From Desulfoluna limicola (lineage in GTDB: Bacteria > Desulfobacterota > Desulfobacteria > Desulfobacterales > Desulfolunaceae), in contig NZ_AP024488.1 of the NCBI RefSeq assembly GCF_021654575.1, positions 2,627,501 through 2,691,500 on the forward strand: DNA of 64,000 nt, read 5' to 3'. The position numbers were made by a program, and so were the translations under genes. Position 1 is the stretch's first letter. Each line of letters begins with the position of its first letter. The notes below the pieces were generated by a model. It worked only from the letters and a program-made list of their open reading frames with translations, was not told where the DNA came from and did not search any database. Positions 19,762 to 29,357 of this stretch are shown in pieces.

Positions 19762-20783
19762 TTTAATGCCTTTTTCAAATAATCTTTTGATTTATTTGTC
19801 ATTTCAGATATTATTTCAAATGTTTTACTATAATCAATATCTTGAAATAATACATTCTCGAGTTCATTAGTTTTATAAACCCTGTCTCTTAACGCAAGCA
19901 GTTCAAGAAGATAACCGAGTTTATTTTCTCTATACTCAGTCATTCCAACAATAAATTTCTTCTTATACTTTATTGAAAAGATTGTACCATGAAACATGTT
20001 AGTTACAACATACTCGGCACTTTTTAAATATCCAAGCCATTCAAATGGGCCAATATTTACTATACTCTTAAATTTTTTGTGTTTATAACCAAAGGCTATC
20101 ACTTCAATGCCTAACTTCTCAGATAACCGTTCAACTTCCATATCCAACTCTGGATTGTCAGAGGCACAATAATAGAAAATATATTTACTACTAATATTTG
20201 ACTCTTTAGCTGGATGATCAATTAAAAAGGTAGGATCAAGCACAATCGCCGGCTCTTTAGGAAAAATTGAATTGATAATATCAAATGAGTTTTTATCTCG
20301 TAGTGAAATGTGCCTAAAGTCGAGTAAAGCTCGCTTAATATTATCAGGAGAGTTCTCAAGCGTGGATGTACTACCGAAACTGGGTGCGTATGATATTTTT
20401 TTTGAATTCATACACGCACCAAAATAGTAAGTATCTATTATCCCACCTAAACAATTACTTAAATTCCATATCTCATCACTACCAAATATAATAACATCAT
20501 ACTTCGCATTATTGATATCTCTGATAGAACGATATTTTTTAGAAATATCAAGACAACTCAAAGCTTTATAAAACTTGATGCTTTTTTTTATAATTTCGAG
20601 TAAATAACTAAAATCTTTTGTTTTGTATGTGGCAAAAATCTCCGCTTTTTTATACTCAAAACTTTTATAATTTATAAATTCTGAATCATATCCTAAAGAT
20701 TCAATATATTTCTGCAATGAATAGGCTTGAAGATATGCACCAAAATTGATTTCATCATAAGTTGTTACTATTCCGATTTTCAT
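19752..20783 (-). CDS. Polysaccharide pyruvyl transferase-family protein
   Basis: 343 residues, starting KIGIVTTYDEINFGAYLQAY, with DVIIFGSDEIWNL, KKISYAPSFGSTS, VLDPTFLID and YVVTNMFHGTIFSIKYKKKF near the C-terminus, all typical of the CsaB/WcaK pyruvyl transferase family (GT-B-like). Such enzymes move pyruvate from phosphoenolpyruvate onto a sugar as a ketal, giving a charged polysaccharide. It is coupled to its neighbours: ATGA overlap with the upstream kinase-like/methyltransferase gene and 10-bp overlap with the nitroreductase. The ATG has AAGGAG in front. Confidence 0.92.
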   Translation of the reverse strand: MKIGIVTTYDEINFGAYLQAYSLQKYIESLGYDSEFINYKSFEYKKAEIFATYKTKDFSYLLEIIKKSIKFYKALSCLDISKKYRSIRDINNAKYDVIIFGSDEIWNLSNCLGGIIDTYYFGACMNSKKISYAPSFGSTSTLENSPDNIKRALLDFRHISLRDKNSFDIINSIFPKEPAIVLDPTFLIDHPAKESNISSKYIFYYCASDNPELDMEVERLSEKLGIEVIAFGYKHKKFKSIVNIGPFEWLGYLKSAEYVVTNMFHGTIFSIKYKKKFIVGMTEYRENKLGYLLELLALRDRVYKTNELENVLFQDIDYSKTFEIISEMTNKSKDYLKKALKCS

Positions 20784-22195
20784 TTCAATTGCTCCTTAAT
20801 TTTCCCAACAAACAGATGCCTATTAAGAGCTATCTCTTCATCTAGAATATAATCATAATGCTTTAAAAAATGTTTTTTAAACCATCCAAGGTTATAATAA
20901 TCTGGAACTTTTGGAGTTGTTTTCAGATCCCCACCATATAAACCCAATGGCATGAATTCAATTAATATGTACTTGTTAGTAAATTTTGACATCATTTCAA
21001 ATATATAATCCAAATCATAATTTTGGGTTAACAATAAATGATGAGTTACAGCTAAAGCGATAGAAACATCTGCCCCAATTCTTTCTACTAACTTTTTATC
21101 AAATGCTCTACCTTCTGGATTAACAAAATTAATAAGCAATGGTAAGAAGTTATCTGTTGTTTTATTACTCAAATACATTTTATTTACAGCATTTTTATCA
21201 TAATCAGTTGCAATAACGCTGTTTATTTTGCTATTTTTTAGCAAGTAACAAGATAATTTCCCTTGGTTTCCAGCGAATTCGATTGCAGACTCAGCGCCTT
21301 CTAAAGAGTTGACAATTTCTAATATCCTGTTAAATCTTAAGGAGTCTTTGGGAATTACACAATCTTGATAATCGCCCCAAATTGATTTTTCTTCATAAAT
21401 ATTCAATTTGTCGATTAATAATTGAGCTTTTTCCGTATTAAACGAAAGACATTTTAAATATTTTTTTATTCCCAGGGCTATCCTCAAATAGATAATATTC
21501 TTGTGTCTCAATTTTTTTCTAATTTTGTCTTCACTGCTTAATAAAATTGAATAAATTTTGTCCTGAATATATTGTATCTTTTTGATATTATTGAGACCAA
21601 TAAAACCTGCAACTACAGGATGCTCAATTTTTTTAAATTCTGCCAAACTAAAATAATTCGGACTTAATGTAATATTCTGAGCTATATTGATATATCCCAT
21701 ACTATAAAGCTTCAGAGGGACGTAATAACTCGCTAAAAAAATATTTTTAGCCGACCAGACTGTAACATCATCGGTTTTCCTAAAACTTCCAAGATCTATA
21801 TATATAGGTTTATTATAGTGAAAAATAAGATTACTTGCATGACAGTCAATCAATTCATATCCATATTTGTTTGAAATTTCATTAATTTCTATCACTGCAA
21901 TAGATATATCTTTCAACATATCAAAAGACCATTCATACGAATGGTTCCAATTTGATAATTTTTCATGTTCAATGATTAGAGAATATCCTTCGATAAGATA
22001 ATCGGTTTTTAACGTTTTTGGAAATAACTTTTTAGATACTAACTCATCTATTAATCCAGAATCTAAAAGTTCATTAACCCAACTCAAGGACTCCTTCGTG
22101 ATGGCTCTTAATACTTTGTCTTTATAAAAATAAATTGTACCAATTTCGTCGATAGAATAATCAACCCTCTGGACTTCAGTATTGTTTAATTTCAT
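20780..22195 (-). CDS. Fusion of a kinase-like domain and a SAM-dependent methyltransferase domain
   Basis: 471 residues. The N-terminal half resembles a small protein/sugar-kinase lobe: a catalytic-loop-like IDCHASNLIF (Asp about 117, Asn about 122) followed by KPIYIDLGSFRK (Asp about 134). The C-terminal half (about 290-420) has methyltransferase motif I GAESAIEFAGNQGKLSCYLL, then VIATDYDKNAV and VSIALAVTHHLLL. By analogy with kinase-methyltransferase proteins that cap and terminate some O-antigens (WbdD), it might modify chain ends; the sequence similarity to WbdD is not visible, so this is inference. It overlaps the pyruvyl transferase by four bases. Confidence 0.72.
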   Translation of the reverse strand: MKLNNTEVQRVDYSIDEIGTIYFYKDKVLRAITKESLSWVNELLDSGLIDELVSKKLFPKTLKTDYLIEGYSLIIEHEKLSNWNHSYEWSFDMLKDISIAVIEINEISNKYGYELIDCHASNLIFHYNKPIYIDLGSFRKTDDVTVWSAKNIFLASYYVPLKLYSMGYINIAQNITLSPNYFSLAEFKKIEHPVVAGFIGLNNIKKIQYIQDKIYSILLSSEDKIRKKLRHKNIIYLRIALGIKKYLKCLSFNTEKAQLLIDKLNIYEEKSIWGDYQDCVIPKDSLRFNRILEIVNSLEGAESAIEFAGNQGKLSCYLLKNSKINSVIATDYDKNAVNKMYLSNKTTDNFLPLLINFVNPEGRAFDKKLVERIGADVSIALAVTHHLLLTQNYDLDYIFEMMSKFTNKYILIEFMPLGLYGGDLKTTPKVPDYYNLGWFKKHFLKHYDYILDEEIALNRHLFVGKIKEQLK

Positions 22196-22204
22196 ATTTC
22201 GCTC

Positions 22205-23497
22205 TTATCTTATTTGAAGAATTTGTTTATAGCTAAAAACATTGAATATATTTATTATAGATTTTGTCTGCATTTTAAAATTTTCATACGTACTTCTAAA
22301 CAATATGTTATAAAAATAGCTTGAAAATGCATACGAACACAATGTTGAATAGGCTGCGCCATTCAACCCATACGATTTTATCCACATCATATTTAGCGCT
22401 ATATTAATAACAGCTCCAAAAACTAACCTTAAGCTTGCATGAAATTGCATATTTTCTGCTAAAAAATAGCTTGTCGAAGCGTTACTTATATACACAAAAA
22501 CAATAGACCAAACATATATTATTAGTATAGGTACTGATTGCAAGTATTGCTCACCAAATAATATGACTACAATATCTTGAGCGAAAAAACTAATTAAGAC
22601 ACTAATGAAAAATGCGATCTTAACTAAAAGATTATACAGATATTGCATTCGATAAAGAAACAATGTCTCTGATTGTTTTTTTGCATTTATGATTAATGGC
22701 AGTAATGATTTTGTTATTAATACAGTTATAAATAACCAGACTTCACTTAATCTGGAGGATACGGCATAGTAACCTACTGCAGTACTATCCATAATCTCTT
22801 TTATCATCACTTGATCTATTTGCATATAAATAGAAGCAGCTATTGTGCCGAAAACAAGAGGCCAACTGTCTTTTAAAAGAGCGACCGCCAAGAACTTATC
22901 ATACTTCCATTTTTTTATAGATAAACTACTCTTTATGTATATATAAACAAAGCCGATGGCCATAACTATACTATCAAAAACTATAACATAAGCAAATGCT
23001 ATTAATGGTGCTTCATTTATAATAAGTATAATTTTAACGACAGATGAGAATAAAAGGCTAATTATATTAACAAATACTATAAACCGACTTAATACTTGCG
23101 ACTGGAAATAAAAATCAATAACATTAAAGCTTTGAAATATAGTGGCAGAAGCAATTACCATCATTAGTGAATTGGTATAGGTATCATTCGAAGTAAAGTA
23201 AAATGAAATTGCTAATACAAAAAGGACCCCAAAAGAACCCAACAATTTGAGAATAAAAGCAGTTCCGACTATCGCATCTCTTTTGCCCTCATCCTTTACA
23301 AGTTCCCTTACGACAATACCATCAAGCCCTAATGTTGAAATTGCAATAAATAACCCGACAAAACTCTGAGCATAACTAAGAAGCCCAAATTTTTCAGGTC
23401 CTAAGTATCTTACAACCCAAAAACTAACAAGAAGACCTACGATCACACGAAATAATTTTTCTACAAATAGCCATGATGTATTTTTTAAATACTTCAT
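22205..23497 (-). CDS. wzx: O-unit flippase Wzx (MOP/oligosaccharide flippase family)
   Basis: About 430 residues, with roughly 12 membrane spans. The N-terminus KNTSWLFVEKLFRVIVGLLV and VVRYLGPEKFGLLSYAQSFV is the classic opening of the polysaccharide transporter family, which moves undecaprenyl-linked O-units from the cytoplasmic to the periplasmic face, where Wzy polymerises them. The start is uncertain: the ATG at 23497 fits family alignments, while an upstream ATG at 23539 would add 14 residues, and neither has a strong binding site. Upstream lies an IS630 wreck. AT-rich. Confidence 0.93.
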   Translation of the reverse strand: MKYLKNTSWLFVEKLFRVIVGLLVSFWVVRYLGPEKFGLLSYAQSFVGLFIAISTLGLDGIVVRELVKDEGKRDAIVGTAFILKLLGSFGVLFVLAISFYFTSNDTYTNSLMMVIASATIFQSFNVIDFYFQSQVLSRFIVFVNIISLLFSSVVKIILIINEAPLIAFAYVIVFDSIVMAIGFVYIYIKSSLSIKKWKYDKFLAVALLKDSWPLVFGTIAASIYMQIDQVMIKEIMDSTAVGYYAVSSRLSEVWLFITVLITKSLLPLIINAKKQSETLFLYRMQYLYNLLVKIAFFISVLISFFAQDIVVILFGEQYLQSVPILIIYVWSIVFVYISNASTSYFLAENMQFHASLRLVFGAVINIALNMMWIKSYGLNGAAYSTLCSYAFSSYFYNILFRSTYENFKMQTKSIINIFNVFSYKQILQIR

Positions 23498-23689
23498 AAA
23501 GCCATGATTTCTTGTAAATCTACAAATAATACTTAACATTTATCATTATCTTTATTCGTGCATATTGCCAAACACAAAACAATGCATCATTTAAGGTAAC
23601 TACTAATGGGATCAAAACCTACCCGACATAAGTGCTTACATATGTTAGATTTGGTTCTTAGAAAAAATTTTAACTTATGTGGCATTTTC

Positions 23690-24609
23690 ATAAGAGCCCC
23701 CAAGACAGAGTATATCTTCCTTTTCAGATGGTCAGGCCCGGTAATCTTCATTTTTCCAAGCTATGGTGCTTAAGGTAACTCCATACCAGTTCATCAGGGT
23801 TAAAATGTGTGAATATAGTGAAAGAAGAACGAGTTCCAGCATTACATCTATTGATTCAACATACTTCTTAGCCGCACCGGATTTGTGTAGCGGATGCCCA
23901 TCACCAATCAGATAAATCGGATTGGTGGTGCAATACAGAAGACCCTTCAAAAACCAATGAATTTCATAGCATTCATTTTTCCATCTATTAATTTGAATAG
24001 AAAACAACACTTTGGGCTGATTGCCGAGATCATGTTGACGCTAAACCTGGCGCCAGTAGTCTCTACAACAGGGGCTTTGCTTTTAGGGGCCTCGTTGTAC
24101 TACTGTGATAATCGGATCGAATTGTAGATTCATCACCAAATTAGTGGTCGCTTTTTCCTTTTTGCCATAGCACAAATTTGGATAATCCTCTTCACGCCAC
24201 TTGGTCACAAGCTCTTCATTAAGTTGCTATGCTTTATTTAGAGCTTTTGAGTTGTTAGTCTGAGTTTTTTAGGAATTGAATTCTTATCTCTACAATTTCT
24301 ATGATTATACCACGTGTCCAAAGGACTAATGCAAATTTATATTGTAAAAGATCTTTATCAAAAATCATTTGACAAAGTCTGTGTAAGCCTTTTGCTTAAA
24401 ATTTTCGGGAGACCTGTAATCTTCCTTGCTTTAAGGCTTTCTACACCCTTAGCATTATACTTGGAAAGCAAATCGTATATACTGGATCGGAGGTTGGCAA
24501 TAGTTTAATTACTAATTCTGAGCTTTATCCAGATTCACCACGCTATATTGCTCCAATTCAAATGCTTCTCTTCTTTTATGATCTAATTGTCGACATCTGA
24601 CTTCTTCAT
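23690..24609 (-). pseudogene. IS630-family transposase, heavily decayed
   Basis: Pieces of one transposase can be read on the minus strand in changing frames. Near 24609 it starts MKKSD; then IYDLLSKYNAKGVESLKARK (HTH region), later IYFGDEST-like residues with the first Asp, KAPVVETTGARFSVNMISAI, LIGDGHPLHKSGAAKKYVES with the second Asp, and DELVWSYLKHH with the Glu region near 23760. Multiple stops and frameshifts show long decay. It fills most of the space between wzx and fcl. Terminal repeats could not be fixed. Confidence 0.78.
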
Positions 24610-24711
24610 TCCATTGCTATATCATATGCCTGGTAATTAACGAACTCATAAGCAATTACACTCACTTTATAGATCTAATTCAAGATGCCCAATACTGCCA
24701 TATTGTAAACA

Positions 24712-25800
24712 TTAGTTTAGATACCATTTGTAGGAATTTTCAATACCATCTTTCAAAGATATGCCAGCCTTCCAAGATAATGCATCAAGTTTTGTTATAT
24801 CAAGTAATTTTTGCGGGGTTCCATCAGGTTTCCTATCATCCCAAACAATTTTCCCTTTATACCCTACGGCTTCACCAACCATATTTGACAACTCTCTAAT
24901 CGTAAGGTCGTCGCCTATTCCGATATTTAAAAACTCACCAATTTCATTCACATTATATTTTTGCATTATATAAACGCAGGCATCAGCAAGATCATCCGCA
25001 TGAAGGAATTCTCTGCGGGGTGTACCAGTACCCCAAAGGGTGATGCTAACATGAGGTACACTGTCAGCGAATGTCGGTTTTTCACCTGGATATACAACAG
25101 TTATCCCATACTTAGCCAAGATTGATAGAATCTGTTTTTCGCTATTTGACCCATCAACACCTTCAATTGGGCGCTTATTAAGATCAACACGCAACGCCTC
25201 CCATTTGCCCTCCAACAGGCACTTCCCAAGATGCATCTTGCGAATTAACGCGGGCAAAACATGAGACGTTTCCAAATTAAAGTTATCGTTATGACCGTAG
25301 AGGTTTGTGGGCATTACCGACATAAAATTTGTCGAGAATTGTTCGTTATAATATCGACACAGCTTAATGGCCGCGATTTTTGCAATCGCATAAGCCTCAT
25401 TAGTGGGTTCAAGGGCACTGGAAAGAAGAAATTCCTCATTTAATGGTTGGGGTGCCAACTTTGGATAAATGCAGGATGAACCGAGATTTAATAATTTTGC
25501 CACGCCATTGTGATAGCTGGCATGGATCACATTGGCCGCTATCATCAAATTTTGATATATAAAATCTGCTGGATAGGTAGAATTAGCCATAATACCACCT
25601 ACCTTGGCTGCAGCCAAAAATACGTACTCAGGCTTTTCTTCATCAAAAAAAAAATTTACTGAGGCCTGATCCGTCAGGTCCAACTCAGAATGACTGCGTG
25701 TAATAAGCTTGTCAAAGCCCTTTTCCTCAAGACGCCTTACAATGGCTGAGCCCACCAGACCTCGATGTCCTGCAACATAAATTTTAGAATTTTTATTCAT
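24712..25800 (-). CDS. fcl: GDP-L-fucose synthase (long form)
   Basis: Bifunctional epimerase/reductase converting GDP-4-keto-6-deoxy-D-mannose to GDP-L-fucose with NADPH. From the ATG at 25800 it has 362 residues: [13 protein letters not shown]ossmann motif, [29 protein letters not shown] (YxxxK) and [12 protein letters not shown]. The usual family length is 310-325; the extra part is an insert of about 45 residues after [14 protein letters not shown] and before [15 protein letters not shown], a form also known in some other bacteria. The start overlaps the gmd stop by eight bases (ATGAATAA), so the two are coupled. With Gmd it supplies GDP-fucose to the O-unit. Confidence 0.95.
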   Translation of the reverse strand: MNKNSKIYVAGHRGLVGSAIVRRLEEKGFDKLITRSHSELDLTDQASVNFFFDEEKPEYVFLAAAKVGGIMANSTYPADFIYQNLMIAANVIHASYHNGVAKLLNLGSSCIYPKLAPQPLNEEFLLSSALEPTNEAYAIAKIAAIKLCRYYNEQFSTNFMSVMPTNLYGHNDNFNLETSHVLPALIRKMHLGKCLLEGKWEALRVDLNKRPIEGVDGSNSEKQILSILAKYGITVVYPGEKPTFADSVPHVSITLWGTGTPRREFLHADDLADACVYIMQKYNVNEIGEFLNIGIGDDLTIRELSNMVGEAVGYKGKIVWDDRKPDGTPQKLLDITKLDALSWKAGISLKDGIENSYKWYLN

Positions 25801-26878
25801 GCCTCTCTTTAACCTCAAAGCCATTATTCTTACAAAGGAGATCTCTCTTGGCCGACTCAAGGTCTGTACTGACCATCTCAGAGACAAGTTCACCAAACGG
25901 AATATGTGGCACCCACCCAAGTTTCTCCTTTGCCTTGGACGGATCGCCCAATAAAGTTTCAACTTCAGTAGGCCTGAAGTATGTGGGATCCACCGCTACA
26001 ATTTGTTTCCCAGTCTTGGCGTCGTAACCTTTCTCATCAACACCAGTTCCTTGCCAATGGATATCAATTTCCACCTCCTTGGCAGCAATATTGACAAAAT
26101 CGCGAACAGAATACTGAACGCCTGTTGCAATCACAAAGTCATCAGGTTCTTCCTGCTGAAGCATCAACCACTGCATCGCAACATAGTCTTTCGCGTGGCC
26201 CCAGTCACGTTTAGCGTCAAGGTTACCTAAGTACAAGCATTCCTGAAGCCCCAATTTTATCCGTGAAATGGCTCGTGTTATCTTACGAGTAACAAAAGTT
26301 TCACCCCGTAAAGGAGATTCATGATTAAACAAAATCCCGTTGCATGCGTAAATTCCGTATGCTTCGCGATAATTAACAACTATCCAATAAGCATACATTT
26401 TGGCAACCGCATAGGGGCTTCGAGGATAGAAAGGAGTTTTTTCTGTTTGAGGAGTTTCCTGGACTTCCCCAAACAATTCAGAGGTCGATGCTTGGTAAAA
26501 TCTTGTTTTCTTTTCCAACCCCAACAATCGAATACCCTCTAAGATCCTAAGTGTGCCGAGTGCATCAACATCTGCTGTATATTCAGGAGATTCAAAAGAT
26601 ACTGCAACATGGCTTTGTGCGGCCAAGTTGTATATTTCGTCAGGTTGAACTTGCTGAATAATACGTATTAAATTTGTTGAATCAGTCAAATCTCCATAGT
26701 GAAGAAAAAAATTACGATTTTGTTCGTGCGGATCTTGATAGAGGTGATCAATTCTATCTGTGTTAAAAAGAGATGCTCTGCGTTTAATCCCATGAACTTC
26801 ATACCCTTTGTTAAGTAAGAGTTCAGCAAGGTAAGCTCCATCTTGACCTGTGATACCTGTTATAATGGCTTTTTTCAT
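25793..26878 (-). CDS. gmd: GDP-mannose 4,6-dehydratase
   Basis: 361 residues. NADP-dependent extended SDR that makes GDP-4-keto-6-deoxy-D-mannose, precursor of GDP-fucose, GDP-rhamnose or GDP-perosamine. Motifs: [19 protein letters not shown] at the N-terminus, [51 protein letters not shown] (YxxxK) and [19 protein letters not shown]. The chosen ATG at 26878 stands after AGAGAG; an upstream ATG at 26917 adds 13 non-family residues. The downstream fcl gene overlaps its stop. GC content is higher than in the genes further left. Confidence 0.96.
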   Translation of the reverse strand: MKKAIITGITGQDGAYLAELLLNKGYEVHGIKRRASLFNTDRIDHLYQDPHEQNRNFFLHYGDLTDSTNLIRIIQQVQPDEIYNLAAQSHVAVSFESPEYTADVDALGTLRILEGIRLLGLEKKTRFYQASTSELFGEVQETPQTEKTPFYPRSPYAVAKMYAYWIVVNYREAYGIYACNGILFNHESPLRGETFVTRKITRAISRIKLGLQECLYLGNLDAKRDWGHAKDYVAMQWLMLQQEEPDDFVIATGVQYSVRDFVNIAAKEVEIDIHWQGTGVDEKGYDAKTGKQIVAVDPTYFRPTEVETLLGDPSKAKEKLGWVPHIPFGELVSEMVSTDLESAKRDLLCKNNGFEVKERHE

Positions 26879-27132
26879 AATCTCTCTTGATATTTTTATA
26901 TAGATTTTGACAATCAATCAAATAGAAAATATTATATATAATTCATAATTTCTGAGTAAAGACCTCTACCTTAATCACATTCATGATTAATCACTAACAA
27001 ATTTATCCAATTATGTATGTTGATTATGACATCAAATTTTATGGTTATTTTTTTTAAATTTTGGATTGATGGTATTGACTTTTGTCTCCCACTTTCTTGG
27101 CATAGTTAAATGGAGCGCCCTCATGAAAAGCA

Positions 27133-28206
27133 TTATTTATTTGGCTTAAAATACTCAACTGTAAATGCCAGGAGTATCATAAATAAAAGCCCACCAACAA
27201 AACTCAGGATAACAATCAAACCGCGTTTCGGCCCCACACGCCAGTCTTCAGTCATAATAGGAATGATTTCCTGAAATGGCTTAATATTTTTAATAATGCG
27301 CGAGCTTTCATCAACAGTTGATCGCAACTCTCTAACCACTTCCGCAATAGATTGCCTATTAGTTATATAGGAATCAATTTGACTATTAATCCCACTTAAC
27401 TCCTTGTTCAAATCTGCAAGATTCTGCCTATTTTGCACCACCATATTATTATAAAGAAGCGCCTTGTAAAGGCTCTCTTCAGAAACTGCAGATGCCGCAA
27501 GGCTCTTAACTCCATGAGCACTATATATATCTGTTGACTTTATTGTAGCACTAACCTGCTGTTGAATATCATGCTTTTCCTTCTCTAAATCGTTCAAACA
27601 CTTTGAAAAAAGGTCTATTTGTTGACAATATTCATTAATAGATTTTTCATTTAGCTCAATACCGACCTGAAGCCCCTCAACATATTCTGTTATAATACGA
27701 TGATCTTCTTTACTCAGAAGAGATATTAGATGGCCCAAAACAGCCATTCCAAAATCTTTATTGGTTGTGTCATACGAAATTAACAGAGCACTCGAATTTT
27801 TTGGAATTGAAGCACGAAGTCTTTTGGACGAATAACGCATATCATCATCCTGTACTGACAACAACTTGTCCAACCTCGTAGTATATGCGCCAGCATCGAT
27901 CTGACCTTTGTAATTCTGCAAATTATTGGTAAACTTTACCTCACCTCCTGGTTCACGACTTACAATGCCTGGGCTCACAAGAGACTTTACCCTGTATACA
28001 TCAGGCATGGTGAATACAATCACTACTGCGGAGAAAACAAATACAAGAACGCCAAGACTGATGAGATTCCGACAACGCCACAACGTGGCAAATATTTCTT
28101 TCAAATCGATTTCATCGTCGGCATATGATATCGATTGATAGGGTTGCATGGATTCATTTTTAATTGGGTATCGGTTAGAAGTTTCTGATGTCATCTTCTT
28201 TTCCAT
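27133..28206 (-). CDS. wzz: Wzz-type polysaccharide chain-length determinant
   Basis: 357 residues with the PCP topology: a first membrane span at about 48-67 (LISLGVLVFVFSAVVIVF), a long periplasmic region rich in coiled-coil-forming sequence (about 185-310), and a second span at about 330-350 (LIVILSFVGGLLFMILLAF). The segment before the first span, EIDLKEIFATLWRCRNL, is the classic Wzz N-terminal motif. It sets the number of O-units polymerised by Wzy. It is the first gene of the leftward polysaccharide transcript. Two starts are possible, 28206 and 28194; neither has a perfect binding site. Confidence 0.92.
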   Translation of the reverse strand: MEKKMTSETSNRYPIKNESMQPYQSISYADDEIDLKEIFATLWRCRNLISLGVLVFVFSAVVIVFTMPDVYRVKSLVSPGIVSREPGGEVKFTNNLQNYKGQIDAGAYTTRLDKLLSVQDDDMRYSSKRLRASIPKNSSALLISYDTTNKDFGMAVLGHLISLLSKEDHRIITEYVEGLQVGIELNEKSINEYCQQIDLFSKCLNDLEKEKHDIQQQVSATIKSTDIYSAHGVKSLAASAVSEESLYKALLYNNMVVQNRQNLADLNKELSGINSQIDSYITNRQSIAEVVRELRSTVDESSRIIKNIKPFQEIIPIMTEDWRVGPKRGLIVILSFVGGLLFMILLAFTVEYFKPNK

Positions 28207-28748
28207 TTGTGTTTGCTATTTAAAGAAAGAGACGAAAAATATAAAAAGGGAAAGAAGCAAAAAACATAGCTCCGCCCCTCCATTTACAATGGCTGTTTAA
28301 AAAGAGGTCGGTCAAAACAAACATCGGCTGAGGTTTAAACCTCCTTTAGCCCAAAAACGTCATGAGACTACTTCCCTGAAATCCCCATGTCAACAGTTAT
28401 ACTCGCACACCAAGCAGTACAAAACGATAAAGATTCAACTATTTCTGGTAAAGCACGAATATATCAGGGCCATTTAAATCTTGAGTGTTATACTATGAAA
28501 TAAGGCATGCTCATAAAAATCAAAGTTTTTCTTTGGAATTTAAAGCCATCCATCATTATTTATTTAATCAATGATGCTCACACGTAATAGATCCCGCCGT
28601 AAGACATATGGCACTGAACTCACTAACCCAGCCCACTATTACAATCGTTTATTGTTTTGACATCCCCTGCCGCTTCCATTAAATCTATTGTGTTGCCAAA
28701 ACAATTGCACAAACTTTATTTCATTACATAGTAGAGGCTACCTACATC
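28207..28748. other. Divergent intergenic region between wzz and the Sua5-type gene
   Basis: 542 bp without a credible gene. It must hold the promoter of the large leftward polysaccharide transcript and that of the rightward gene. A 14-bp perfect palindrome GAGGTTTAAACCTC stands at 28330-28343, some 125 bp upstream of wzz, and could be an operator. No JUMPstart/ops element (GGCGGTAGCGT) was found on either strand. Confidence 0.5.
28657..28685 (+). promoter_or_regulatory. Possible sigma70 promoter for the Sua5/YrdC gene
   Basis: A perfect -35 TTGACA (28657-28662) is followed after 17 bp by TAAATC (28680-28685), a poor -10. The spacing and position, about 65 bp before the ATG, are right; the weak -10 keeps confidence low. 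Confidence 0.35.
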
Positions 28749-29357
28749 ATGATCCTTACCATCAACCCTGACAACCCCCAGCCACGTAACATCTCACGGA
28801 TCGTGGAGTGCTTGAAAGATGGGGGCATTATCGCCTATCCCACCGACACCCACTACGGTATCGGCTGCGACATCATGAATAAGAAGGCCATCGAAAAGGT
28901 CTACCTTCTTAAACAGAGGGATAAAAACAAGCCTTTCAGTTTTCTCTGCTCCGATTTAAAAAACATCAGCGATTATGCCAAAGTCTCCAACTACGCATAC
29001 CGAACCTTAAAAAAACTGCTGCCTGGACCTTACACCTTCATCCTGGAAGGCTCCAAGCTCGTCCCCAAAATAATGCTGACCAAACGAAAAACCGCCGGTA
29101 TTCGTGTACCTGACAATACCATCTGCCTTGAAATTATCAAAGAGCTCGGCAACCCAATCCTCTCCACCTCTGCAGGGCTTCCCAATGAAGAGATCCTGAA
29201 CAACGCCTGGATGATTGATGACACCTTCGGACATTTGGTGGATATCGTTATTGATGGCGGCGACGTTCCGGAGATGCCATCAAGCGTCATATCCCTTCTT
29301 GACGATGAGCCCGAAATCCTTCGAGAGGGTGCGGGTGATATTTCGGTGTTTGTTTAA
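28749..29357 (+). CDS. Sua5/YciO/YrdC-family L-threonylcarbamoyladenylate synthase-like protein
   Basis: 202 residues. Opens ILTINPDNPQPRNISRIVEC and has GGIIAYPTDTHYGIGCD, KQRDKNKPFSFLCSDL, LLPGPYTFILEGSKLVP, TAGIRVPDNTICLEII and PILSTSAGLPNEE, the core of the YrdC fold that makes threonylcarbamoyl-AMP for tRNA t6A37. The pattern and length are closer to the YciO subgroup (about 200 residues, MSQ.F.IHPDNPQ-like start), whose exact role is debated, so the gene symbol is left open. It is alone in its orientation, divergent from wzz. Confidence 0.9.
   Translation: MILTINPDNPQPRNISRIVECLKDGGIIAYPTDTHYGIGCDIMNKKAIEKVYLLKQRDKNKPFSFLCSDLKNISDYAKVSNYAYRTLKKLLPGPYTFILEGSKLVPKIMLTKRKTAGIRVPDNTICLEIIKELGNPILSTSAGLPNEEILNNAWMIDDTFGHLVDIVIDGGDVPEMPSSVISLLDDEPEILREGAGDISVFV

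Noticed and set aside
28207..28748. JUMPstart/ops element for RfaH upstream of wzz
   Set aside because: GGCGGTAGCGT or close variants were not found on either strand.
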